A stretch of DNA of 64,000 bases from JAKPKF01 sp964536135 (GTDB lineage: Bacteria; Patescibacteriota; Dojkabacteria; SC72): assembly GCA_964536135.1 (NCBI GenBank), contig CAZHVM010000002.1, positions 10,489 to 74,488 on the forward strand, read 5' to 3'. A program made the translations under genes and the position numbers. This document shows positions 1-8,209 of the stretch, piece after piece; within the stretch, counting starts at the first letter, position 1; the number at the start of each line of letters is the position of its first letter. Under the pieces are notes generated by a model. It worked only from the letters and a program-made list of their open reading frames with translations. It had not been told where the DNA came from and did not search any database.

Positions 1-1
1 T

Positions 2-109
2 ATTAAGCAGATATCTTCTTGGAAAGAGAAGAATATTCGTTTTATACACCTCGTAATTGGCCTACTGTTTGTACTCCTTGGAACTGCGATGCTTTTGGGT
101 TGGATTTAG
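2..109 (+). CDS. C-terminal end of a membrane protein (partial, 5' end outside window)
   Basis: An open frame enters from the left edge and stops at TAG 107-109. Its last 20 or so residues are strongly hydrophobic and glycine-spaced (LVIGLLFVLLGTAMLLGWI), typical of the final transmembrane helix of a polytopic membrane protein. The preceding residues are basic (SSWKEKN), as expected for a cytoplasmic loop. The frame differs from the exonuclease that follows, whose -10 box begins just after this stop. The family cannot be named from 35 residues. Confidence 0.5.
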   Translation: MKQISSWKEKNIRFIHLVIGLLFVLLGTAMLLGWI

Positions 110-123
110 GATATACTAAAAAT

Positions 124-867
124 ATGGAGAAACCCTTCTTGTATTTTGATACAGAAACAACAGATGCAAATATTAAAGATCTTCTTCAACTAGCTTTTGT
201 TACGGACAGTGATGTTGCATTAAATCTTTTTTTCAAACCTACTCAAGAGATATCTTTTTCAGCCATGGCAGTGAACCATATAACTCCAGAGATGGTAGAG
301 GACAAGAAGCCATTTGAACAGACAGAATTACTAAAGGAGAATATTGATCCGGAATTTACAGGGAGTTCATTAATCGAATACCTTAATTTCTTAGCGGAGA
401 AATATATTTGGGTTGCACACAACATAGACTTTGACAAAGAGGTACTAGAAAGGAAAGGAATTAAGTTGCCACACACCATCTGTACATTGAAATTAGCTAG
501 AAATATGTTCACTAACGGAGACAATGACCTAGAGAGTTACTCTTTGCAGTATCTTCGTTACTATCTTGGTCTTTACAAAAAAGAAAATGATAACCACAAT
601 ACAGCCCACGACGCATTAAGTGATGTATATTTTCTACGGGATCTTTTTCATTACATGCAAGAACACAGTAAACTTACTACAGAGAGTATGTTAACCATAT
701 CCAAAGAACCGCAATATATGCGTCAGATGACTTTTGGGAAATATGCAGGCAAAACACTAGAAGATATTGCCAGGATAGATAGAAGTTATCTAGAATGGAT
801 TAAGGATAATATGTTCGACAAACCAGATTTGCAATGGAATGCGAATAGGGTATTAAGTGTTACTTAA
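124..867 (+). CDS. DnaQ-like DEDDh 3'-5' exonuclease with exonuclease X-type C-terminal motif
   Basis: A 247-residue exonuclease of the DEDDh (DnaQ/RNase T) superfamily, which uses two metal ions to remove nucleotides from 3' ends. Motif I is FDTETTD near the N-terminus, motif II is HNIDFDKEVL, and motif III is HDALSDVYFL with the H-x4-D pair. The C-terminal segment (FGKYAGKTLEDIA, then YLEWI) matches a small domain found at the end of exodeoxyribonuclease X-like proteins. The ATG at 124 is chosen because the family starts just before motif I and a -10 box (TATACT, 112-117) ends 6 nt upstream, implying a leaderless mRNA. Longer upstream reading would run into the preceding gene. Repair or RNA trimming are both possible roles. 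Confidence 0.85.
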   Translation: MEKPFLYFDTETTDANIKDLLQLAFVTDSDVALNLFFKPTQEISFSAMAVNHITPEMVEDKKPFEQTELLKENIDPEFTGSSLIEYLNFLAEKYIWVAHNIDFDKEVLERKGIKLPHTICTLKLARNMFTNGDNDLESYSLQYLRYYLGLYKKENDNHNTAHDALSDVYFLRDLFHYMQEHSKLTTESMLTISKEPQYMRQMTFGKYAGKTLEDIARIDRSYLEWIKDNMFDKPDLQWNANRVLSVT

Positions 868-873
868 GTATAT

Positions 874-2106
874 ATGATTAAACTGTCTAAAAACATAGCG
901 TTACCATTAATAGCTGTATTAATCATAGGTACAGGGATTGGTGGTTATTTCCTTTTTAGAAATTTCCAAATACCTGAATATTTTGTAGATAAATATCCAG
1001 AGCTAATTGAATACTGCGATACCCAAGAGAGTAAAAACGGATTGAAGGTTAGTTGTAAGGCTTTGATGTTAGATATCAAACCCAATGATGGTTCTCCTTC
1101 TCTTACATCGCTAGTAATATCCAATGACGAGGAACTTAAGGAATATACAGTAACTGAGGAGGAGGAGGTGTTCTCTTTCACTAATGATATTTTACAGTTT
1201 AAGAAGTTAAAACCAGTAATTATAAATATACAATATACGAAGGGTAATCTTCTTAAATATTCACTTAGTAGTATTACATTTGAGAATATACCAGATGCAT
1301 ATATACAGGAGATAGTGAATAGGGATATAGAGGAGATAATGGGTATGGATAGGAGTAGTACAACCATACTTAATAGTTTTGATTTTTGTCCTAGACCTGA
1401 GATATTACCTGACTATGTAGTTAAAAAAGAAGAATATACTAAGTATTGGGAGGAGAATATATTGAGTGAAGAGGAGTACGAAGATATTTCTCTTTACACT
1501 ATTGATGATAATAATATAAGAGGACTTTTTCTGTGTGAATCTATGAAAAATATCGGAATAAACAGCTTCTGCAGAACAAATCCTCTCGTAATTGGAGATA
1601 TCTCTTCAATCACTGGAGTTACATTCGACACACCAAGCGAATTTTCTTCGCCTATAAATAAAGAAAATTCATATTTAAAAATAATCTCATTAACAAGAGA
1701 TAGTTATTATTTGGATTTGAATTTAGAACATTCCCATAATGAAGAAAGTAAGCACAGTCATAGTATGCTCATGGATACAAATTTTTTCAGAACAAACACA
1801 AAAGACTTAATAACATTGTTAGATAGTAAAGGTAATCTTGACGAACTCTCTTATTGTGCAGCAATGCTCTTATACAAAGATATTGCCCCAGACGAAGATA
1901 TTAATCGTAATATGCAAAAGTATCAAGAATATTTAGAGGGTAATGTCTCAAAGATATCTTCAAGTGTCTGTATCAAATTGATTGGAGATCAAGCTATAGA
2001 TATAAATGGTATATATTTAAAACTCTACTACAGCGACAAAAATCAGCCAACGGATTTTGAAATATTCGAAGATTGTAATAATTTAAAACTTTATTTTGAT
2101 AACTAA
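874..2106 (+). CDS. Single-pass membrane-anchored extracytoplasmic protein, unknown function
   Basis: A 410-residue protein with an N-terminal membrane helix (about residues 8-28, after a short basic start MIKLSKN) and a long outside domain rich in Glu, Asp and Ser. Scattered cysteines (for example in EYCDTQE and LKVSCKA) could form disulphides outside. No known domain is recognised. It begins 6 nt after the exonuclease and its stop overlaps the start of the next, secreted gene, so it belongs to the same run of envelope genes. A structural role beside the pilin-like proteins downstream is a guess from context. Confidence 0.6.
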   Translation: MIKLSKNIALPLIAVLIIGTGIGGYFLFRNFQIPEYFVDKYPELIEYCDTQESKNGLKVSCKALMLDIKPNDGSPSLTSLVISNDEELKEYTVTEEEEVFSFTNDILQFKKLKPVIINIQYTKGNLLKYSLSSITFENIPDAYIQEIVNRDIEEIMGMDRSSTTILNSFDFCPRPEILPDYVVKKEEYTKYWEENILSEEEYEDISLYTIDDNNIRGLFLCESMKNIGINSFCRTNPLVIGDISSITGVTFDTPSEFSSPINKENSYLKIISLTRDSYYLDLNLEHSHNEESKHSHSMLMDTNFFRTNTKDLITLLDSKGNLDELSYCAAMLLYKDIAPDEDINRNMQKYQEYLEGNVSKISSSVCIKLIGDQAIDINGIYLKLYYSDKNQPTDFEIFEDCNNLKLYFDN

Positions 2107-4796
2107 TGAAAAAGATATTAACTTTGATTATCTTTTGTACTATTTTTATAATATTTTTCTTTACAGAAACAAATTTATATGTTTATGCTGCAAATACAAA
2201 TAGTTGCACAGCTACGGATTTATTGTATTGCAGCGATGCTGGAGGTTCTTTGGAGACCTATGCGACTAGCTGTTGCGGATATACAGGCTCTCCGACATGC
2301 GTTGATTGTGATCATTACGAAGTTTGTTGCATTTGTACTTATTATAAACAAAGATGCTCGACAGATTACTCTATAACGTGTGATGGGCATTATCATCATC
2401 CTGATTCTCCTTCTTGTTATTCAAACAACTCTCCCTGTTCCTGTTGTACTCGTGACTGTGGTTCCTGTACCCCTCCTGCATGCCCTTCAGGATATACAGC
2501 AGATTCCTCCCTTACATCCTGCCGTGCACCCAATACAATAACAACATCCTGTGAAATTCCAGGAGAAGATTGTGGAGACGACTGTGGTAGCGAAAGACGA
2601 ACCTGTTACCTATTAGAAACAAATACAGTCCCCTCCATGCCAGCCTCTGTTAGCATACTAGTCGACAATGTTACATACAACCTCTCTACTAATTCAAATA
2701 CTCCAACGAAAATTAAGCTACCATCCACAGCCTCAAATGTACAAGTAACAGAACCTACAACAACATTCCCATCCACATCTGGTGGAGGAGGCTATGCCTT
2801 TAGAGGATACAACGATGGTGTAGATGAAGAATGGTCAGCCATAGCAGGATGCAGTGGAGTAGACGGAGAAGACTTCTGTATTGAAAGTACTACAAACACA
2901 CAAAACTTTGTACCCACATCCAAAACTGTTTTACAAGTACTCAAAGAAAATGCAGATGGGAAAATAGCTGGAATGTACTACAACCAAGATAAATGTGACA
3001 CAGACAAATTATATTCACTCCCAATAGAAGGATACTACAAAGTAGATAACATCCCAGACCAAAATATTACAATTGACATAACAAATGACAAAACAGCAAA
3101 AAACTGTACATCTGACACATATACTGGACTAGATATAAACAATCCATTGAGATTCAATGCTACCATAACAGATGCAGACTCAAACAGTGAAATTGAAGCC
3201 CTAATTATCTGGCTAAGCAAAGACGAAACAGTTTCAGCCTTAGTTAACATAACAGGTACATACACAGAATCTAACACAAATGACCTTGGAATAATGATTC
3301 GTAAAAATGCAGGTAGTTGGAGTACACCACTCATCTACTCCACGAATACAGACAATACATGGAGACTCCTTACTGATCAAGACAAGCTAGCGGTACAAAA
3401 CCTAACAGTAACGGAAGATACAAGTTTAAATATATCTTTTGGCTTAGAATTTAAACCAACTACAAACAATCCATCTGGACTTTACAATGTATATGGGACT
3501 GCCGTAGATTCCTACATGATTAACAACAATGTAGTAGACCAAAGCAGAATACAAGACCTCTTTAACTGGGGTATAGATCTTGTAAATCCTACAGTAAACG
3601 ATATAGCTCAAACTGTAAACGATGTTAACAGTGTATATCTAGATTGGAGTGCCAATGACAACGAAAGTAGCATCATGAGAACAGTTATCAATGGATACAG
3701 AACAGGTGGAACTATAACAAACAGCTTAGAAATGTTCCTTCCCCCAGATTACACTACAAGTAAAGGAACTGTAACTCCCACACAAATCCCTGAAGAAGCC
3801 CTTATTGGGATGTTTGATGACATAAATGCATGGATATTCGTAAACACAAGCTCCCAGACAGATTTAATAAACGTTGGTGAAAACGAAGGAGGTATGATAA
3901 ACACATACGTTACAGCATATGATATGGGATGTAACACAAACGCACAGTATGAAGATATTAACCTCAACCCATGGATGACAGCTAAAGGAGGTACAGTTTA
4001 CTCTACCTCTGGTATTACTAATGCCGCAAAAGATGTTGCAGGACTTCCTGCATTAGAAGGTGTATTTGAAAATCTTGTCAGTGAAGAACTAGATACTGGA
4101 ACAGAACTAATCTCGGCTAGAAATGACATACTACCTGAATTACTGCATCCAGAACTAAAAGCAGTTAGAGCATTAAATATCTATGATTCAAATGACAGGA
4201 AATCTTACTGGTTTGACCATTTGAAAGAGAAATTGGCAACAGAGAAAGCATCAAATGCAGTTAAAATAGCAACTCCAACCTCTCCATGTGCTTCAGGTAC
4301 CTGCTACATATATAGTGAAGAAGACATAACATTAAATACAGGATTTGAATGCACAAGCAAGATTCTTGTCATGAGTGAAGGAGATATAACCATAAATCCA
4401 GACATTACAAGCAGTTCTACAAACACAGGCTGTATCTTCCTTGCTAAAGAAAATATATATATCGGTGCTGGAACATACAAAACAGGTGTAAATACAAACG
4501 TTCATTATGATTATATTGACGCATATCTGATGGCTCAAGGACAAATTATTTTCAATTTAACAGACACAGATAAATCTATAAGAGATGGAATAGAAATCAA
4601 TGGAGGTCTTGTAGCATTTGGTAACGGTGTAACAAGTGGCTCAGCCATAAATATCCTACGAAACCTTAAACTTCTCAACATCTCCAATCCAACAGTCGTT
4701 ACTAACTACGATTACAAATATCCCAATATCGCTACACAGTTCTTTGGAGTAGAAGCTCCCGTATATAAACAAGAAATAGGTTTTAAATCATTTTAA
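2106..4796 (+). CDS. Large secreted protein with cysteine-rich N-terminal region, pilus-associated by context
   Basis: An 896-residue exported protein. The N-terminus is a signal peptide (MKKILTLIIF then a hydrophobic run ending near YVYAA). Residues of about 35-165 are extraordinarily rich in cysteine, with motifs such as CCICTYY, CSCCTRDCGSC and CGDDCGSE. The middle is a Thr/Asn-rich beta-type region containing Ig-like segments (SVYLDWSANDNESSI). The C-terminal 170 residues (EEDITLNTGFEC, GDITINPDI, IEINGGLVAFG) look like the beta-helical region seen in some pilus-associated PilX/PilY-type proteins. It overlaps the upstream gene by one base and is 2 nt from a pilin-like gene. A tip adhesin or pilus accessory protein is an inference. 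Confidence 0.6.
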   Translation: MKKILTLIIFCTIFIIFFFTETNLYVYAANTNSCTATDLLYCSDAGGSLETYATSCCGYTGSPTCVDCDHYEVCCICTYYKQRCSTDYSITCDGHYHHPDSPSCYSNNSPCSCCTRDCGSCTPPACPSGYTADSSLTSCRAPNTITTSCEIPGEDCGDDCGSERRTCYLLETNTVPSMPASVSILVDNVTYNLSTNSNTPTKIKLPSTASNVQVTEPTTTFPSTSGGGGYAFRGYNDGVDEEWSAIAGCSGVDGEDFCIESTTNTQNFVPTSKTVLQVLKENADGKIAGMYYNQDKCDTDKLYSLPIEGYYKVDNIPDQNITIDITNDKTAKNCTSDTYTGLDINNPLRFNATITDADSNSEIEALIIWLSKDETVSALVNITGTYTESNTNDLGIMIRKNAGSWSTPLIYSTNTDNTWRLLTDQDKLAVQNLTVTEDTSLNISFGLEFKPTTNNPSGLYNVYGTAVDSYMINNNVVDQSRIQDLFNWGIDLVNPTVNDIAQTVNDVNSVYLDWSANDNESSIMRTVINGYRTGGTITNSLEMFLPPDYTTSKGTVTPTQIPEEALIGMFDDINAWIFVNTSSQTDLINVGENEGGMINTYVTAYDMGCNTNAQYEDINLNPWMTAKGGTVYSTSGITNAAKDVAGLPALEGVFENLVSEELDTGTELISARNDILPELLHPELKAVRALNIYDSNDRKSYWFDHLKEKLATEKASNAVKIATPTSPCASGTCYIYSEEDITLNTGFECTSKILVMSEGDITINPDITSSSTNTGCIFLAKENIYIGAGTYKTGVNTNVHYDYIDAYLMAQGQIIFNLTDTDKSIRDGIEINGGLVAFGNGVTSGSAINILRNLKLLNISNPTVVTNYDYKYPNIATQFFGVEAPVYKQEIGFKSF

Positions 4797-4798
4797 AT

Positions 4799-5722
4799 AT
4801 GAAAAACAAAAATAAAAGATACAGTGCACAAGCCCTAGCCATAGCAATGGTTGTATTAGTAGTATCCTCAATCATTGGCCTAGCAATTTACTCAAGGGCT
4901 GCAAAAGACAAATTACTTTCTGTAGGTGAGAGATCTTCTGCAGAAGCTTTAGAAGTTTCGGACTTAATTCTTAACCAACTTACAACCATCTCCATAAATA
5001 CGGTTACACAAACCATAGCTGGAGAGGGGAATACATTCGACTACGAAAACGGTGTAACACTAACCGAATCGAATGGACAAATTTCTGCCCTTTTTGCAGA
5101 ATTAGGACTTGACGGCGCATTCACAGGACTAAATTTTTGTCCAGTAACAACAGAAGGTAATGAATATTATCTTAAAATTAAAGAGGCTTCTCCAGATACA
5201 TACTTTGAAATACGAGCAGGACAAGTAATGGCATTTCCAATTAAAGGACAATCTATTGGCTTAGGCTGTAATGCAAGCCTTTCCTTTGCAGTTAGAGGTG
5301 ATTCAAATGTTGGTTTTTCTATTGAGAAAATATATGGACAGAACTACACTAACGGTATTGCCCAAGAATACAAACCATATGCAATAGACGATGTAAAGCA
5401 GTACTGTTTTTCTTGCAATGAGAGTATGTTTTTAGGTGATGAGTGGATTCCCATTGCTGATGGAGGAACTCTTGGCTTTAACCTTAATGAACTCTCTGGT
5501 ACATACGCACTAGATGAGATAAGAGTTAAAGCAATTGGTGGAACTCTTGGAGTAGGATATGCTCTTACTACAGAGTGCACACAAGGTTTCAGATTAATAG
5601 ATGTACAAGCATCTGCCAATTGTGATGGTACATACAGAGGAAAACAGATACTTATACCCGAAAAAAGATGGAGTAGTCCAGTATTTGATTATTCAGTATT
5701 CAACGGCCAAGGTTCACTTTAA
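4799..5722 (+). CDS. PilX-like type IV pilus minor pilin / assembly protein
   Basis: A 307-residue protein whose N-terminus is a basic leader followed by a helix with small and hydrophobic residues (QALAIAMVVLVVSSIIGLAI, about residues 11-33), as in PilX/GspK-type minor pilins. The helix continues amphipathically (SRAAKDKLLSVGERSSAEAL), the usual pilin spine. The remainder is a beta-rich globular domain with several cysteines. A classical GFTLxE cleavage motif is absent, so prepilin processing is uncertain. It sits directly behind the large cysteine-rich protein and 14 nt before korA. Confidence 0.55.
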   Translation: MKNKNKRYSAQALAIAMVVLVVSSIIGLAIYSRAAKDKLLSVGERSSAEALEVSDLILNQLTTISINTVTQTIAGEGNTFDYENGVTLTESNGQISALFAELGLDGAFTGLNFCPVTTEGNEYYLKIKEASPDTYFEIRAGQVMAFPIKGQSIGLGCNASLSFAVRGDSNVGFSIEKIYGQNYTNGIAQEYKPYAIDDVKQYCFSCNESMFLGDEWIPIADGGTLGFNLNELSGTYALDEIRVKAIGGTLGVGYALTTECTQGFRLIDVQASANCDGTYRGKQILIPEKRWSSPVFDYSVFNGQGSL

Positions 5723-5736
5723 AATATCTACAAACT

Positions 5737-7389
5737 ATGCCTCTCATAAGATACTCTATAAAAATAGCAGGACAGTCGGGACAAGGGATTAATACTGTAG
5801 GAATAATCATCTCGGAGATTCTTAATTCCATTGGATATACAACCTTTTCCTACAGAGAGTACCCATCTTTAATTAAAGGAGGAATCGCATCATACCAAAT
5901 AGATTTCTCAAACAAACAGATAAACTCCTCATCAAGATATTGCAATATTCTTTGTTCATTAGACAAAAACGCCTTGGAAGAATATCTCCCTTCATTGCGA
6001 AAAGATGGAATTATAATTCACAATCTAAAAGACTACACAAAGGGAACACACATTAACTCAAAGCAGATACTCTTAGAGCTTAAAGCTCCAGGGATTATGG
6101 AAAACACAATAATGATTGCCTTTATCTGTAAAATCTTGAATATTAAGCAAAATACCGTTGAAGAGCATATACTAAAATATTTCAAAGAAAAAAAGGTAGA
6201 TCCAGAATTAGAAAAGAAATGTATTGAAAAAGGATACAGTATTGAATTTACAAAAAAGATTAAACTCCCTCCAACTCCATTTAGAATAACTCCTAAAAAA
6301 ATACTAAATGGTAATGAAGCATTAGCCCTTGGAGCAATATCTTGTGGCATTCGTGCTTACTATGCATATCCCATGACTCCAATAACTGCGATATTTAAGT
6401 ACATGCAAAAACATGGGTTAGAAAAAGGAGTATTACTTAAACAAGCAGAAAACGAAATTACAGCCGTTCTAATGGCATTAGGAAGCATGCATATGGGTAC
6501 AAGAGCCTTAGTAGCCACCTCTGGTGGAGGATTTGACCTAATGACAGAGACCATATCATGTAGTGGTATGACAGAAACACCCCTTGTAGTTATTCTTGGT
6601 CAAAGAGCAGGAGCGAGCACAGGAGTCCCTACATGGAGTGGTAGCAGTGATCTAAATATTGCAGTTAAAGCTGGACATGGAGAGTATTCCAAAGCAGTTC
6701 TAGCCGTTAGTGACATTGAATCGTCATATACCCTCATACAGAAAGCCTTTAATATGGCAGAAAAATACCAAATACCTGTCATTGTTTTAACAGAGAAACA
6801 AATTACAGAATCTCTCTTTACAGTAAGCAAACTACCAAACAATATCCCTGTCAGAAGATATCTCTCAGATATGACCTTCAGATATAACATAACCGACTCG
6901 GGCATATCTCCAAGAAGAATTCCAACCTTTGACAAACAGCCATACCTTTCAACAAGTGATGAACACAATGAAAAAGGAGAAAGCACAGAAAACAGTAAAG
7001 AAATTAAACAAATGTCAGAGAAAAGAATGAGAAAAATGAAATCTCTGGAGAAAGAACTTCCACAACCCATACTTTTCAATCCACACAAATCTGAAACAAT
7101 CTTTGTAGGGTGGGGAAGTGTAAAAAATACAGTCTTAGATTTAGTATCACAAGGTGAAGACATTGGTTACCTTCATTACGAATATCTCTTTCCACTTAAA
7201 ACAGAGTTACTTCGTACATTAATTAAACGTGGTAAAAAAATAATCCTAATTGAAAACAATCAAACAGGACAGCTAGCCGAAATGCTGAAAGAGAAAACAG
7301 GTTACCAATTCAAAAAAAGGATACTTAAATACGATGGTAGACCATTTTTTGTAGAAGATATATTAGAATATTTAAAGAATGAAAAATAG
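5737..7389 (+). CDS. korA: 2-oxoacid:ferredoxin oxidoreductase, fused gamma-alpha subunit
   Basis: A 550-residue subunit of the thiamine-dependent 2-oxoacid:ferredoxin oxidoreductases, which split CoA-acylate 2-oxoacids with reduction of ferredoxin. The N-terminal gamma domain (about 1-180) begins IKIAGQSGQGI. The alpha pyrimidine-binding domain (about 190-400) has YPMTPIT and SGGGFDLMTETISCSGM, and the C-terminal domain (about 455-550) carries the last ferredoxin-reductase fold. The alpha motif normally reading QRxGPSTGxPT is QRAGASTGVPT here. Substrate (pyruvate, 2-oxoglutarate or branched oxoacid) cannot be read from the motif. It overlaps korB by 11 nt, so a heterodimer or dimer of dimers is expected. 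No ferredoxin gene lies nearby. Confidence 0.92.
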   Translation: MPLIRYSIKIAGQSGQGINTVGIIISEILNSIGYTTFSYREYPSLIKGGIASYQIDFSNKQINSSSRYCNILCSLDKNALEEYLPSLRKDGIIIHNLKDYTKGTHINSKQILLELKAPGIMENTIMIAFICKILNIKQNTVEEHILKYFKEKKVDPELEKKCIEKGYSIEFTKKIKLPPTPFRITPKKILNGNEALALGAISCGIRAYYAYPMTPITAIFKYMQKHGLEKGVLLKQAENEITAVLMALGSMHMGTRALVATSGGGFDLMTETISCSGMTETPLVVILGQRAGASTGVPTWSGSSDLNIAVKAGHGEYSKAVLAVSDIESSYTLIQKAFNMAEKYQIPVIVLTEKQITESLFTVSKLPNNIPVRRYLSDMTFRYNITDSGISPRRIPTFDKQPYLSTSDEHNEKGESTENSKEIKQMSEKRMRKMKSLEKELPQPILFNPHKSETIFVGWGSVKNTVLDLVSQGEDIGYLHYEYLFPLKTELLRTLIKRGKKIILIENNQTGQLAEMLKEKTGYQFKKRILKYDGRPFFVEDILEYLKNEK

Positions 7390-8206
7390 TTTTGATAGTG
7401 AAAAATTACCCACATGGTGCCCTGGATGTGGAAACTTTATCATACATGCATCCCTTAAAATGGCACTAGAAAGTTTAAATATTAAACCATCTCAGACCTT
7501 CATATCCTTCGACATAGGATGTAATGGTAATGGTGCGGATGTAATTAATACATATGCATTTAAAGGATTACACGGGAGATCCATACCACTTGCTGTAGGT
7601 GCACATCTTGCAAACAGGAAATACACAGTAATTGCAGATATTGGCGACGGGGGATGTCTACATGAGGGATTAGACCACTTACTTCATGCAGTTAGATCTA
7701 ACTACGACATAACTATTCTAATACACAACAACCAGAACTTTGCCCTTACAACTGGTCAAGCAACTGCAACAACACAAAAAGATAAATCCGTCCCAGGATT
7801 TCCAGATGGAAAACCAGAAGGAAGTATTAACATCGGACGACTTTGTCTTAGTTTAAACGCCTCTTTCTTTGCAAGAGGTTACTCCGCAGATCCACAACAA
7901 TTAACAGAAATACTCAAAGAGGGAATAAAACACAAAGGATGTTCAATCATTGAGATATTGCAAATATGTCCTACATACAATCCACAATCCTCCCCGCAGT
8001 GGTACAATGAAAGAGTAAAAAAAGTAGAAACAGTTAACGATATACAAAAAGCTAGACAATTAGTAGAAGTAACTGACCAAAACATAGCAACGGGGGTAAT
8101 TTACAAAAATAGTAAATTACCAACATACTACGACTCTCTACCAAACAGAAAAGAGACAAAGACAGAGCTAGTAGAGGAAGTTAAAGAATATAATATTAAA
8201 ATCTAG
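7379..8206 (+). CDS. korB: 2-oxoacid:ferredoxin oxidoreductase beta subunit (TPP and [4Fe-4S] binding)
   Basis: The 275-residue catalytic partner of KorA. It holds the thiamine diphosphate site (GDGGCLHEGLDHLLHA, then NNQNFALTTGQ) and the cysteines that bind the single [4Fe-4S] cluster in two-subunit enzymes: C14 and C17 in WCPGCG, C48 in DIGCNGNG, and one near residue 197 in ICPTYNP. The usual GDGDALSIG is GDGGCLHEG, still with the metal-binding GDG. The start overlaps korA, indicating translational coupling. The next gene, 3 nt downstream, can turn the acyl-CoA product into acid plus ATP. Confidence 0.93.
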   Translation: MKNSFDSEKLPTWCPGCGNFIIHASLKMALESLNIKPSQTFISFDIGCNGNGADVINTYAFKGLHGRSIPLAVGAHLANRKYTVIADIGDGGCLHEGLDHLLHAVRSNYDITILIHNNQNFALTTGQATATTQKDKSVPGFPDGKPEGSINIGRLCLSLNASFFARGYSADPQQLTEILKEGIKHKGCSIIEILQICPTYNPQSSPQWYNERVKKVETVNDIQKARQLVEVTDQNIATGVIYKNSKLPTYYDSLPNRKETKTELVEEVKEYNIKI

Positions 8207-8209
8207 AAA

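Noticed and set aside
6600..7163. Minus-strand open frame inside korA, and similar ones at 8203-8679, 8956-9957 and 63446-63871
   Set aside because: They lie opposite strongly conserved genes and have no promoter, start context or family likeness.
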